Assembly: GCF_040115645.1 (NCBI RefSeq)
Contig: NW_027096026.1
Coordinates: 682,001 to 746,000 of the forward strand
Direction: 5' to 3'
Origin: Euwallacea fornicatus
Lineage: Eukaryota; Arthropoda; Insecta; Coleoptera; Curculionidae
Length of the DNA: 64,000 nt
In this document: piece after piece, positions 1 through 12,055 of the stretch
How positions within the stretch are numbered: position 1 is the first letter of the stretch
Layout of the letters: every line of letters starts with the position of its first letter
The notes under the pieces: generated by a model
What the model was told of the DNA's origin: nothing
Database searches by the model: none
What the model saw: the letters and a program-made list of their open reading frames with translations, nothing else
Made by a program: the position numbers and the translations under genes

Positions 1-60
1 GAGTGTTTCAGCACTTAAAGTACTCTTTTTCTTGGAAATTCAACAAGATGCAATCATGAT
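1..60 (+). repeat. Partial monomer at left edge
   Basis: The last 60 bases of a monomer, entering the window at monomer position 117 and ending at the ATCATGAT palindrome. It carries the ttggaaattc haplotype and C at position 125, so it is either an L unit or a recombinant S unit. The array therefore continues to the left of the window. Confidence 0.95.
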
Positions 61-236
61 GTGTTGTGTCATGTGAAAGATCTCGTCGAGCTGATTAATT
101 TGATACTTTGTTTAAGACATTTGGTCATCGTTTGTCGAAGTTATCGAGCTTCAAAGTTAGAAAAGTCACACAATTTGAGTGTTTCAGCACTTAAAGTACT
201 CTTTTTCTTGGAAATTCAACAAGATGCAATCATGAT

Positions 237-395
237 GTGTTGTGTCATCTGAAAGATCTCGTCGAGCTGATGAATCTGACGTTTTGTTTAAGACATTTGG
301 TCATCATTTGTCGAAGTTATCGAGCTTCAAAATTTGAGTGTTTGAGCACTTAAAGTACTCTTTTTCTTGGAAATTCAACAAGATGCAATCATGAT
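237..395 (+). repeat. Reference S monomer (159 bp)
   Basis: A representative short unit. It matches L except that the 17-bp block at L positions 96-112 is absent, joining TCAAA directly to ATTTGAG. The join makes an 11-bp dyad, TCAAA-A-TTTGA. This copy also has G where L has C at position 125 (gtttgagcac instead of gtttcagcac), so that TTTGAG occurs twice, 8 bp apart. Because 159 is divisible by three, consecutive S units keep reading frame, while L units (176) shift it. The 146 S copies are found throughout, singly or in runs up to 17. Confidence 0.95.
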
Positions 396-1752
396 GTGTT
401 GTGTCATCTGAAAGATCTCGTCGAGCTGATGAATCTGACGTTTTGTTTAAGACATTTGGTCATCATTTGTCGAAGTTATCGAGCTTCAAAATTTGAGTGT
501 TTGAGCACTTAAAGTACTCTTTTTCTTGGAAATTCAACAAGATGCAATCATGATGTGTAGTGTCATCTGAAAGACCTCGTCGAGCTGATTAATCTGACGT
601 TTTGTTTAAGACATTTGGTCATCATTTGTCGAAGTTATCGAGCTTCAAAGTTAGAAAAGTCACACAATTTGAGTGTTTCAGCACTTAAAGTACTCTTTTT
701 CTTGGAAATTCAACAAGATGCAATCATGATGTGTAGTGTCATCTGAAAGACCTCGTCGAGCTGATTAATCTGACGTTTTGTTTAAGACATTTGGTCATCA
801 TTTGTCGAAGTTATCGAGCTTCAAAGTTAGAAAAGTCACACAATTTGAGTGTTTCAGCACTTAAAGTACTCTTTTTCTTGGAAATTCAACAAGATGCAAT
901 CATGATGTGTAGTGTCATCTGAAAGACCTCGTCGAGCTGATTAATCTGACGTTTTGTTTAAGACATTTGGTCATCGTTTGTCGAAGTTATCGAGCTTCAA
1001 AGTTAGAAAAGTCACACAATTTGAGTGTTTCAGCACTTAAGGTACTGTTTTTCTTAGAAAATCAACAAGATGCAATCATGATGTGTTGTGTCATGTGAAA
1101 GATCTCGTCGAGCTGATTAATTTGATACTTTGTTTAAGACATTTGGTCATCATTTGTCGAAGTAATCGAGCTTCAAAATTTGAGTGTTTGAGCACTTAAA
1201 GAACTATTTTTCTTGGAAATTCAACAAGATGCAATCATGATGTGTTGTGTCATCTGAAAGATCTCGTCGAGCTGATTAATCTGACGTTTTGTTTAAGACA
1301 TTTGGTCATCGTTTGTCGAAGTTATCGAGCTTCAAAGTTAGAAAAGTCACACAATTTGAGTGTTTCAGCACTTAAGGTACTGTTTTTCTTAGAAAATCAA
1401 CAAGATGCAATCATGATGTGTTGTGTCATGTGAAAGATCTCGTCGAGCTGATTAATTTGATACTTTGTTTAAGACATTTGGTCATCATTTGTCGAAGTAA
1501 TCGAGCTTCAAAATTTGAGTGTTTGAGCACTTAAAGAACTATTTTTCTTGGAAATTCAACAAGATGCAATCATGATGTGTTGTGTCATCTGAAAGATCTC
1601 GTCGAGCTGATTAATCTGACGTTTTGTTTAAGACATTTGGTCATCGTTTGTCGAAGTTATCGAGCTTCAAAGTTAGAAAAGTCACACAATTTGAGTGTTT
1701 CAGCACTTAAAGTACTCTTTTTCTTGGAAATTCAACAAGATGCAATCATGAT

Positions 1753-1928
1753 GTGTTGTGTCATCTGAAAGATCTCGTCGAGCTGATTAATCTGACGTTT
1801 TGTTTAAGACATTTGGTCATCGTTTGTCGAAGTTATCGAGCTTCAAAGTTAGAAAAGTCACACAATTTGAGTGTTTCAGCACTTAAAGTACTCTTTTTCT
1901 TGGAAATTCAACAAGATGCAATCATGAT
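1753..1928 (+). repeat. Reference L monomer (176 bp)
   Basis: A representative long unit, used here for within-monomer positions. Short dyads visible: AGATCT at 18-23, CTCGTCGAG at 22-30 (4-bp arms, one-base centre), GAAG/CTTC arms at 77-80 and 89-92, TCAAA/TTTGA arms at 91-95 and 114-118, AGTACT at 135-140, ATCATGAT at 169-176. The block present only in L is at 96-112 (gttagaaaagtcacaca). Main variable sites are 11-15 (atctg or atgtg), 41-47 (taatctgacg or taatttgata type), 58 (g or c), 63 (ttggtc or ttagtc), 70 region (catcat or catcgt, or caacat), 125 (C), 135 (a or g) and 148/150/155 (ttggaaattc, ttagaaaatc, gtagaaaatc). G is 34, C is 28, and there are 5 CpG. Confidence 0.95.
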
Positions 1929-4148
1929 GTGTTGTGTCATCTCAAAGATCTCGTCGAGCTGATGAATCTGACGTTTTGTTTAACACATTTGGTCATCATT
2001 TGTCGAAGTTATCGAGCTTCAAAGTTAGAAAAGTCACACAATTTGAGTGTTTCAGCACTTAAAGTACTCTTTTTCTTGGAAATTCAACAAGATGCAATCA
2101 TGATGTGTTGTGTCATCTCAAAGATCTCGTCGAGCTGATTAATCTGACGTTTTGTTTAAGACATTTGGTCAACATTTGTCGAAGTTATCGAGCTTCAAAA
2201 TTTGAGTGTTTGAGCACTTAAAGTACTCTTTTTCTTAGAAAATCAACAAGATGCAATCATGATGTGTTGTGTCATCTGAAAGATCTCGTCGAGCTGATGA
2301 ATCTGACGTTTTGTTTAAGACATTTGGTCATCATTTGTCGAAGTTATCGAGCTTCAAAGTTAGAAAAGTCACACAATTTGAGTGTTTCAGCACTTAAGGT
2401 ACTGTTTTTCTTAGAAAATCAACAAGATGCAATAATGATGTGTTGTGTCATGTGAAAGATCTCGTCGAGCTGATTAATTTGATACATTGTTTAAGACATT
2501 TGGTCATCATTTGTCGAAGTTATCGAGCTTCAAAATTTGAGTGTTTGAGCACTTAAAGTAGTCTTTTTCTTGGAAATTCAACAAGATGCAATCATGATGT
2601 GTTGTGTCATCTGAAAGATCTCGTCGAGCTGATTAATCTGACGTTTTGTTTAAGACATTTGGTCATCGTTTGTCGAAGTTATCGAGCTTCAAAGTTAGAA
2701 AAGTCACACAATTTGAGTGTTTCAGCACTTAAAGTACTCTTTTTCTTGGAAATTCAACAAGATGCAATCATGATGTGTTGTGTCATGTGAAAGATCTCGT
2801 CGAGCTGATTAATTTGATACTTTGTTTAAGACATTTGGTCATCGTTTGTCGAAGTTATCGAGCTTCAAAGTTAGAAAAGTCACACAATTTGAGTGTTTCA
2901 GCACTTAAAGTACTCTTTTTCTTGGAAATTCAACAAGATGCAATCATGAAGTGTTGTGTCATGTGAAAGATCTCGTCGAGCTGATTAATTTGATACTTTG
3001 TTTAAGACATTTGGTCATCATTTGTCGAAGTTATCGAGCTTCAAAGTTAGAAAAGTCACACAATTTGAGTGTTTCAGCACTTAAAGTACTCTTTTTCTTG
3101 GAAATTCAACAAGATGCAATCATGATGTGTTGTGTCATCTGAAAGATCTCGTCGAGCTGATTAATCTGACGTTTTGTTTAACACATTTGGTCATCGTTTG
3201 TCGAAGTTATCGAGCTTCAAAGTTAGAAAAGTCACACAATTTGAGTGTTTCAGCACTTAAAGTACTCTTTTTCTTGGAAATTCAACAAGATGCAATCATG
3301 ATGTGTTGTGTCATCTGAAAGATCTCGTCGAGCTGATTAATCTAACGTTTTGTTTAAGACATTTGGTCATCGTTTGTCGAAGTTATCGAGCTTCAAAGTT
3401 AGAAAAGTCACACAATTTGAGTGTTTCAGCACTTAAAGTACTCTTTTTCTTGGAAATTCAACAAGATGCAATCATGATGTGTTGTGTCATGTGAAAGATC
3501 TCGTCGAGCTGATTAATTTGATACTTTGTTTAAGACATTTGGTCATCGTTTGTCGAAGTTATCGAGCTTCAAAGTTAGAAAAGTCACACAATTTGAGTGT
3601 TTCAGCACTTAAAGTACTCTTTTTCTTGGAAATTCAACAAGATGCAATCATGATGTGTTGTGTCATCTGAAAGATCTCGTCGAGCTGATGAATCTGACGT
3701 TTTGTTTAAGACATTTGGTCATCATTTGTCGAAGTTATCGAGCTTCAAAATTTGAGTGTTTGAGCACTTAAAGTACTCTTTTTCTTGGAAATTCAACAAG
3801 ATGCAATCATGATGTGTTGTGTCATCTGAAAGATCTCGTCGAGCTGATGAATCTGACGTTTTGTTTAAGACATTTGGTCATCATTTGTCGAAGTTATCGA
3901 GCTTCAAAATTTGAGTGTTTGAGCACTTAAAGTACTCTTTTTCTTGGAAATTCAACAAGATGCAATCATGATGTGTAGTGTCATCTGAAAGACCTCGTCG
4001 AGCTGATTAATCTGACGTTTTGTTTAAGACATTTGGTCATCATTTGTCGAAGTTATCGAGCTTCAAAGTTAGAAAAGTCACACAATTTGAGTGTTTCAGC
4101 ACTTAAAGTACTCTTTTTCTTGGAAATTCAACAAGATGCAATCATGAT

Positions 4149-7100
4149 GTGTAGTGTCATCTGAAAGACCTCGTCGAGCTGATTAATCTGACGTTTTGTT
4201 TAAGACATTTGGTCATCATTTGTCGAAGTTATCGAGCTTCAAAGTTAGAAAAGTCACACAATTTGAGTGTTTCAGCACTTAAAGTACTCTTTTTCTTGGA
4301 AATTCAACAAGATGCAATCATGATGTGTAGTGTCATCTGAAAGACCTCGTCGAGCTGATTAATCTGACGTTTTGTTTAAGACATTTGGTCATCGTTTGTC
4401 GAAGTTATCGAGCTTCAAAGTTAGAAAAGTCACACAATTTGAGTGTTTCAGCACTTAAGGTACTGTTTTTCTTAGAAAATCAACAAGATGCAATCATGAT
4501 GTGTTGTGTCATGTGAAAGATCTCGTCGAGCTGATTAATTTGATACTTTGTTTAAGACATTTGGTCATCATTTGTCGAAGTAATCGAGCTTCAAAATTTG
4601 AGTGTTTGAGCACTTAAAGAACTATTTTTCTTGGAAATTCAACAAGATGCAATCATGATGTGTTGTGTCATCTGAAAGATCTCGTCGAGCTGATTAATCT
4701 GACGTTTTGTTTAAGACATTTGGTCATCGTTTGTCGAAGTTATCGAGCTTCAAAGTTAGAAAAGTCACACAATTTGAGTGTTTCAGCACTTAAAGTACTC
4801 TTTTTGTTGGAAATTCAACAAGATGCTTCATGATATGTAGTGTCATCTGAAATACCTCGTCGAGCTGATTGATCTGACGTTTTGTTTAAGACATTTGGTC
4901 ATCGTTTGTCGAAGTTATCGAGCTTCAAAGTTAGAAAAGTCACACAATTTGAGTGTTTCAGCACTTAAAGTACTCTTTTTCTTGGAAATTCAACAAGATG
5001 CAATCATGATGTGTTGTGTCATGTGAAAGATCTCGTCGAGCTGATTAATTTGATACTTTGTTTAAGACATTTGGTCATCGTTTGTCGAAGTTATCGAGCT
5101 TCAAAGTTAGAAAAGTCACACAATTTGAGTGTTTCAGCACTTAAAGTACTCTTTTTCTTGGAAATTCAACAAGATGCAATCATGAAGTGTTGTGTCATGT
5201 GAAAGATCTCGTCGAGCTGATTAATTTGATACTTTGTTTAAGACATTTGGTCATCATTTGTCGAAGTTATCGAGCTTCAAAGTTAGAAAAGTCACACAAT
5301 TTGAGTGTTTCAGCACTTAAAGTACTCTTTTTCTTGGAAATTCAACAAGATGCAATCATGATGTGTTGTGTCATCTGAAAGATCTCGTCGAGCTGATTAA
5401 TCTGACGTTTTGTTTAACACATTTGGTCATCGTTTGTCGAAGTTATCGAGCTTCAAAGTTAGAAAAGTCACACAATTTGAGTGTTTCAGCACTTAAAGTA
5501 CTCTTTTTCTTGGAAATTCAACAAGATGCAATCATGATGTGTTGTGTCATCTGAAAGATCTCGTCGAGCTGATTAATCTAACGTTTTGTTTAAGACATTT
5601 GGTCATCGTTTGTCGAAGTTATCGAGCTTCAAAGTTAGAAAAGTCACACAATTTGAGTGTTTCAGCACTTAAAGTACTCTTTTTCTTGGAAATTCAACAA
5701 GATGCAATCATGATGTGTTGTGTCATGTGAAAGATCTCGTCGAGCTGATTAATTTGATACTTTGTTTAAGACATTTGGTCATCGTTTGTCGAAGTTATCG
5801 AGCTTCAAAGTTAGAAAAGTCACACAATTTGAGTGTTTCAGCACTTAAAGTACTCTTTTTCTTAGAAAATCAACAAGATTCAATCATGATGTGTTATGTC
5901 ATCTGAAAGATCTCGTCGAGCTGATTAATTTGATACTTTGTTTAAGACATTTGGTCATCGTTTGTCGAAGTTATCGAGCTTCAAAGTTAGAAAAGTCACA
6001 CAATTTGAGTGTTTCAGCACTTAAAGTACTCTTTTTCTTGGAAATTCAACAAGATGCAATCATGATGTGTTGTGTCATGTGAAAGATCTCGTCGAGCTGA
6101 TTAATTTGATACTTTGTTTAAGACATTTGGTCATCATTTGTCGAAGTTATCGAGCTTCAAAGTTAGAAAAGTCACACAATTTGAGTGTTTCAGCACTTAA
6201 GGTACTGTTTTTCTTAGAAAATCAACAAGATGCAATCATGATGTGTTGTGTCATGTGAAAGATCTCGTCGAGCTGATTAATTTGATACTTTGTTTAAGAC
6301 ATTTGGTCATCATTTGTCGAAGTAATCGAGCTTCAAAATTTGAGTGTTTGAGCACTTAAAGAACTATTTTTCTTGGAAATTCAACAAGATGCAATCATGA
6401 TGTGTTGTGTCATCTGAAAGATCTCGTCGAGCTGATTAATCTGACGTTTTGTTTAAGACATTTGGTCATCGTTTGTCGAAGTTATCGAGCTTCAAAGTTA
6501 GAAAAGTCACACAATTTGAGTGTTTCAGCACTTAAAGTACTCTTTTTCTTGGAAATTCAACAAGATGCAATCATGATGTGTTGTGTCATCTGAAAGATCT
6601 CGTCGAGCTGATTAATCTGACGTTTTGTTTAAGACATTTGGTCATCGTTTGTCGAAGTTATCGAGCTTCAAAGTTAGAAAAGTCACACAATTTGAGTGTT
6701 TCAGCACTTAAAGTACTCTTTTTCTTGGAAATTCAACAAGATGCAATCATGATGTGTTGTGTCATCTCAAAGATCTCGTCGAGCTGATGAATCTGACGTT
6801 TTGTTTAACACATTTGGTCATCATTTGTCGAAGTTATCGAGCTTCAAAGTTAGAAAAGTCACACAATTTGAGTGTTTCAGCACTTAAAGTACTCTTTTTC
6901 TTGGAAATTCAACAAGATGCAATCATGATGTGTTGTGTCATCTCAAAGATCTCGTCGAGCTGATTAATCTGACGTTTTGTTTAAGACATTTGGTCAACAT
7001 TTGTCGAAGTTATCGAGCTTCAAAATTTGAGTGTTTGAGCACTTAAAGTACTCTTTTTCTTAGAAAATCAACAAGATGCAATCATGATGTGTTGTGTCAT

Positions 7101-7565
7101 CTGAAAGATCTCGTCGAGCTGATTAATCTGACGTTTTGTTTAAGACATTTGGTCATCATTTGTCGAAGTTATCGAGCTTCAAAATTTGAGTGTTTGAGCA
7201 CTTAAAGTACTCTTTTTCTTGGAAATTCAACAAGATGCAATCATGATGTGTTGTGTCATCTGAAAGATCTCGTCGAGCTGATGAATCTGACGTTTTGTTT
7301 AAGACATTTGGTCATCATTTGTCGAAGTTATCGAGCTTCAAAATTTGAGTGTTTGAGCACTTAAAGTACTCTTTTTCTTAGAAAATCAACAAGATGTAAT
7401 CATGATGTGTTATGTCATGTGAAAGATCTCGTCGAGCTGAGTAATCTGACGTTTTGTTTAAGACATTTGGTCATCATTTGTCGAAGTTATCGAGCTTCAA
7501 AATTTGAGTGTTTGAGCACTTAAAGTACTCTTTTTCTTGGAAATTCAACAAGATGCAATCATGAT
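4149..7565 (+). repeat. 3417-bp higher-order repeat, unit 1 (20 monomers)
   Basis: Fourteen L (one of them 175 bp) and six S units give 3417 bp exactly. The order is L L S L(175) L, seven L (5011-6242), S, L L L, S S S S. Diagnostic sites recur 3417 bp downstream: the gatgcttcatg deletion unit at 4660, the attgatctg unit at 4835, the aacacattt unit at 5363, ctaacg at 5539, gattcaatc at about 5879, and ctcaaagatc with tgatgaatctg at 6754. Confidence 0.88.
4660..4834 (+). repeat. 175-bp L monomer with one-base deletion, copy 1
   Basis: Reads gatgcttcatgat where other monomers read gatgcaatcatgat, a net loss of one base that breaks the ATCATGAT palindrome. It also has tttttgttgg (G at position 147 in place of C). 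The next unit starts with atgtag and has aatacctcg. It is a strong marker for tracing duplications. Confidence 0.92.
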
Positions 7566-10500
7566 GTGTAGTGTCATCTGAAAGACCTCGTCGAGCTGAT
7601 TAATCTGACGTTTTGTTTAAGACATTTGGTCATCATTTGTCGAAGTTATCGAGCTTCAAAGTTAGAAAAGTCACACAATTTGAGTGTTTCAGCACTTAAA
7701 GTACTCTTTTTCTTGGAAATTCAACAAGATGCAATCATGATGTGTAGTGTCATCTGAAAGACCTCGTCGAGCTGATTAATCTGACGTTTTGTTTAAGACA
7801 TTTGGTCATCGTTTGTCGAAGTTATCGAGCTTCAAAGTTAGAAAAGTCACACAATTTGAGTGTTTCAGCACTTAAGGTACTGTTTTTCTTAGAAAATCAA
7901 CAAGATGCAATCATGATGTGTTGTGTCATGTGAAAGATCTCGTCGAGCTGATTAATTTGATACTTTGTTTAAGACATTTGGTCATCATTTGTCGAAGTAA
8001 TCGAGCTTCAAAATTTGAGTGTTTGAGCACTTAAAGAACTATTTTTCTTGGAAATTCAACAAGATGCAATCATGATGTGTTGTGTCATCTGAAAGATCTC
8101 GTCGAGCTGATTAATCTGACGTTTTGTTTAAGACATTTGGTCATCGTTTGTCGAAGTTATCGAGCTTCAAAGTTAGAAAAGTCACACAATTTGAGTGTTT
8201 CAGCACTTAAAGTACTCTTTTTGTTGGAAATTCAACAAGATGCTTCATGATATGTAGTGTCATCTGAAATACCTCGTCGAGCTGATTGATCTGACGTTTT
8301 GTTTAAGACATTTGGTCATCGTTTGTCGAAGTTATCGAGCTTCAAAGTTAGAAAAGTCACACAATTTGAGTGTTTCAGCACTTAAAGTACTCTTTTTCTT
8401 GGAAATTCAACAAGATGCAATCATGATGTGTTGTGTCATGTGAAAGATCTCGTCGAGCTGATTAATTTGATACTTTGTTTAAGACATTTGGTCATCGTTT
8501 GTCGAAGTTATCGAGCTTCAAAGTTAGAAAAGTCACACAATTTGAGTGTTTCAGCACTTAAAGTACTCTTTTTCTTGGAAATTCAACAAGATGCAATCAT
8601 GAATTGTTGTGTCATGTGAAAGATCTCGTCGAGCTGATTAATTTGATACTTTGTTTAAGACATTTGGTCATCATTTGTCGAAGTTATCGAGCTTCAAAGT
8701 TAGAAAAGTCACACAATTTGAGTGTTTCAGCACTTAAAGTACTCTTTTTCTTGGAAATTCAACAAGATGCAATCATGATGTGTTGTGTCATCTGAAAGAT
8801 CTCGTCGAGCTGATTAATCTGACGTTTTGTTTAACACATTTGGTCATCGTTTGTCGAAGTTATCGAGCTTCAAAGTTAGAAAAGTCACACAATTTGAGTG
8901 TTTCAGCACTTAAAGTACTCTTTTTCTTGGAAATTCAACAAGATGCAATCATGATGTGTTGTGTCATCTGAAAGATCTCGTCGAGCTGATTAATCTAACG
9001 TTTTGTTTAAGACATTTGGTCATCGTTTGTCGAAGTTATCGAGCTTCAAAGTTAGAAAAGTCACACAATTTGAGTGTTTCAGCACTTAAAGTACTCTTTT
9101 TCTTGGAAATTCAACAAGATGCAATCATGATGTGTTGTGTCATGTGAAAGATCTCGTCGAGCTGATTAATTTGATACTTTGTTTAAGACATTTGGTCATC
9201 GTTTGTCGAAGTTATCGAGCTTCAAAGTTAGAAAAGTCACACAATTTGAGTGTTTCAGCACTTAAAGTACTCTTTTTCTTAGAAAATCAACAAGATTCAA
9301 TCATGATGTGTTATGTCATCTGAAAGATCTCGTCGAGCTGATTAATTTGATACTTTGTTTAAGACATTTGGTCATCGTTTGTCGAAGTTATCGAGCTTCA
9401 AAGTTAGAAAAGTCACACAATTTGAGTGTTTCAGCACTTAAAGTACTCTTTTTCTTGGAAATTCAACAAGATGCAATCATGATGTGTTGTGTCATGTGAA
9501 AGATCTCGTCGAGCTGATTAATTTGATACTTTGTTTAAGACATTTGGTCATCATTTGTCGAAGTTATCGAGCTTCAAAGTTAGAAAAGTCACACAATTTG
9601 AGTGTTTCAGCACTTAAGGTACTGTTTTTCTTAGAAAATCAACAAGATGCAATCATGATGTGTTGTGTCATGTGAAAGATCTCGTCGAGCTGATTAATTT
9701 GATACTTTGTTTAAGACATTTGGTCATCATTTGTCGAAGTAATCGAGCTTCAAAATTTGAGTGTTTGAGCACTTAAAGAACTATTTTTCTTGGAAATTCA
9801 ACAAGATGCAATCATGATGTGTTGTGTCATCTGAAAGATCTCGTCGAGCTGATTAATCTGACGTTTTGTTTAAGACATTTGGTCATCGTTTGTCGAAGTT
9901 ATCGAGCTTCAAAGTTAGAAAAGTCACACAATTTGAGTGTTTCAGCACTTAAAGTACTCTTTTTCTTGGAAATTCAACAAGATGCAATCATGATGTGTTG
10001 TGTCATCTGAAAGATCTCGTCGAGCTGATTAATCTGACGTTTTGTTTAAGACATTTGGTCATCGTTTGTCGAAGTTATCGAGCTTCAAAGTTAGAAAAGT
10101 CACACAATTTGAGTGTTTCAGCACTTAAAGTACTCTTTTTCTTGGAAATTCAACAAGATGCAATCATGATGTGTTGTGTCATCTCAAAGATCTCGTCGAG
10201 CTGATGAATCTGACGTTTTGTTTAACACATTTGGTCATCATTTGTCGAAGTTATCGAGCTTCAAAGTTAGAAAAGTCACACAATTTGAGTGTTTCAGCAC
10301 TTAAAGTACTCTTTTTCTTGGAAATTCAACAAGATGCAATCATGATGTGTTGTGTCATCTCAAAGATCTCGTCGAGCTGATTAATCTGACGTTTTGTTTA
10401 AGACATTTGGTCAACATTTGTCGAAGTTATCGAGCTTCAAAATTTGAGTGTTTGAGCACTTAAAGTACTCTTTTTCTTAGAAAATCAACAAGATGCAATC

Positions 10501-10664
10501 ATGATGTGTTGTGTCATCTGAAAGATCTCGTCGAGCTGATTAATCTGACGTTTTGTTTAAGACATTTGGTCATCATTTGTCGAAGTTATCGAGCTTCAAA
10601 ATTTGAGTGTTTGAGCACTTAAAGTACTCTTTTTCTTAGAAAATCAACAAGATGCAATCATGAT
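7566..10664 (+). repeat. 3417-bp higher-order repeat, unit 2 (18 monomers, then diverges)
   Basis: Follows unit 1 monomer for monomer at offset 3417, up to about 10635. There unit 1 has the ttggaaattc haplotype (7218) and this copy has ttagaaaatc. After that the copy switches to an L unit at 10665 where unit 1 has S at 7248. Few private differences were noticed: at the start of monomer 8604 this copy reads gaattgttg where unit 1 reads gaagtgttg. The near-identity implies a recent tandem duplication, or assembly duplication. Confidence 0.88.
8077..8251 (+). repeat. 175-bp L monomer with one-base deletion, copy 2
   Basis: Same gatgcttcatg deletion and tttttgttgg substitution as the unit at 4660, lying 3417 bp further on. 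The following monomer (8252) carries the same atgtag, aatacctcg and attgatctg variants. Confidence 0.92.
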
Positions 10665-12055
10665 GTGTTGTGTCATCTGAAAGATCTCGTCGAGCTGATG
10701 AATCTGACGTTTTGTTTAAGACATTTGGTCATCATTTGTCGAAGTTATCGAGCTTCAAAGTTAGAAAAGTCACACAATTTGAGTGTTTCAGCACTTAAGG
10801 TACTGTTTTTCTTAGAAAATCAACAAGATGCAATAATGATGTGTTGTGTCATGTGAAAGATCTCGTCGAGCTGATTAATTTGATACATTGTTTAAGACAT
10901 TTGGTCATCATTTGTCGAAGTTATCGAGCTTCAAAATTTGAGTGTTTGAGCACTTAAAGTAGTCTTTTTCTTGGAAATTCAACAAGATGCAATCATGATG
11001 TGTTGTGTCATGTGAAAGATCTCGTCGAGCTGATTAATTTGATACTTTGTTTAAGACATTTGGTCATCGTTTGTCGAAGTTATCGAGCTTCAAAGTTAGA
11101 AAAGTCACACAATTTGAGTGTTTCAGCACTTAAAGTACTCTTTTTCTTGGAAATTCAACAAGATGCAATCATGAAGTGTTGTGTCATGTGAAAGATCTCG
11201 TCGAGCTGATTAATTTGATACTTTGTTTAAGACATTTGGTCATCATTTGTCGAAGTTATCGAGCTTCAAAGTTAGAAAAGTCACACAATTTGAGTGTTTC
11301 AGCACTTAAAGTACTCTTTTTCTTGGAAATTCAACAAGATGCAATCATGATGTGTTGTGTCATCTGAAAGATCTCGTCGAGCTGATTAATCTGACGTTTT
11401 GTTTAACACATTTGGTCATCGTTTGTCGAAGTTATCGAGCTTCAAAGTTAGAAAAGTCACACAATTTGAGTGTTTCAGCACTTAAAGTACTCTTTTTCTT
11501 GGAAATTCAACAAGATGCAATCATGATGTGTTGTGTCATGTGAAAGATCTCGTCGAGCTGATTAATTTGATACTTTGTTTAAGACATTTGGTCATCGTTT
11601 GTCGAAGTTATCGAGCTTCAAAGTTAGAAAAGTCACACAATTTGAGTGTTTCAGCACTTAAAGTACTCTTTTTCTTGGAAATTCAACAAGATGCAATCAT
11701 GAAGTGTTGTGTCATGTGAAAGATCTCGTCGAGCTGATTAATTTGATACTTTGTTTAAGACATTTGGTCATCATTTGTCGAAGTTATCGAGCTTCAAAGT
11801 TAGAAAAGTCACACAATTTGAGTGTTTCAGCACTTAAAGTACTCTTTTTCTTGGAAATTCAACAAGATGCAATCATGATGTGTTGTGTCATCTGAAAGAT
11901 CTCGTCGAGCTGATTAATCTGACGTTTTGTTTAACACATTTGGTCATCGTTTGTCGAAGTTATCGAGCTTCAAAGTTAGAAAAGTCACACAATTTGAGTG
12001 TTTCAGCACTTAAAGTACTCTTTTTCTTGGAAATTCAACAAGATGCAATCATGAT
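10347..12055 (+). repeat. 1709-bp higher-order unit, copy 1
   Basis: Ten monomers: S S L S, then six L. The S S L S head (10347-10999) recurs at 12056-12708. Shared rare markers are gcaataatg at the end of the L unit, gatacattg in the S unit after it, and aaagtagtc. The same L-S pair is also at 2264-2598. Copy 2 differs by gagtatttcag in its L unit (12374). Confidence 0.82.
11000..12055 (+). repeat. 528-bp trimer repeated twice (left region)
   Basis: Two sets of three L monomers, 11000-11527 and 11528-12055. In each set the first unit ends in catgaagtg instead of catgatgtg, the second has taatttgatac and catcatttg, and the third has the aacacattt variant. The same three-unit motif appears at 12885-13412 and 13413-13940, where the first set has ctaacg and aagacattt in its third unit. 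Confidence 0.8.

Larger units (their letters stand above)
61..4148 (+). repeat. Mixed L/S segment, divergent copy of the 3.4-kb higher-order repeat
   Basis: Monomer order from 61 is L, S, S, L, L, L, S, L, S, L, L, L, S, L, S, then six L (2599-3654), S, S, L. Bases 1 to about 1376 match 3419 to about 4794 at an offset of 3418. The match includes the two S units with tgatgaatctg, the gtgtagtgtc/gacctc L units, the ggtactg variant and the aagtaatcgag S unit. The interior is rearranged: the S-L-L-L-S block at 1418-2263 corresponds to 6243-7088 and 9660-10505. No coding content seen. Confidence 0.85.

Noticed and set aside
61..252. 63-codon open frame with GTG start, recurring in most L monomers (also 69-codon forms, as at 1753-1962)
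   Set aside because: It exists because one frame of the 176-bp repeat has no stop until the next monomer. Neighbouring copies are in shifted, overlapping frames, there is no ribosome-binding context, no recognisable domain, and substitutions do not favour silent sites. The 69-codon forms come from one substitution (ctcaaag for ctgaaag) that removes the stop.
1816..1832. CENP-B-box-like sequence on the minus strand (TTCG followed by A)
   Set aside because: It has the TTCG and the central A in spacing, but the essential CGGG part is absent in every monomer type inspected.
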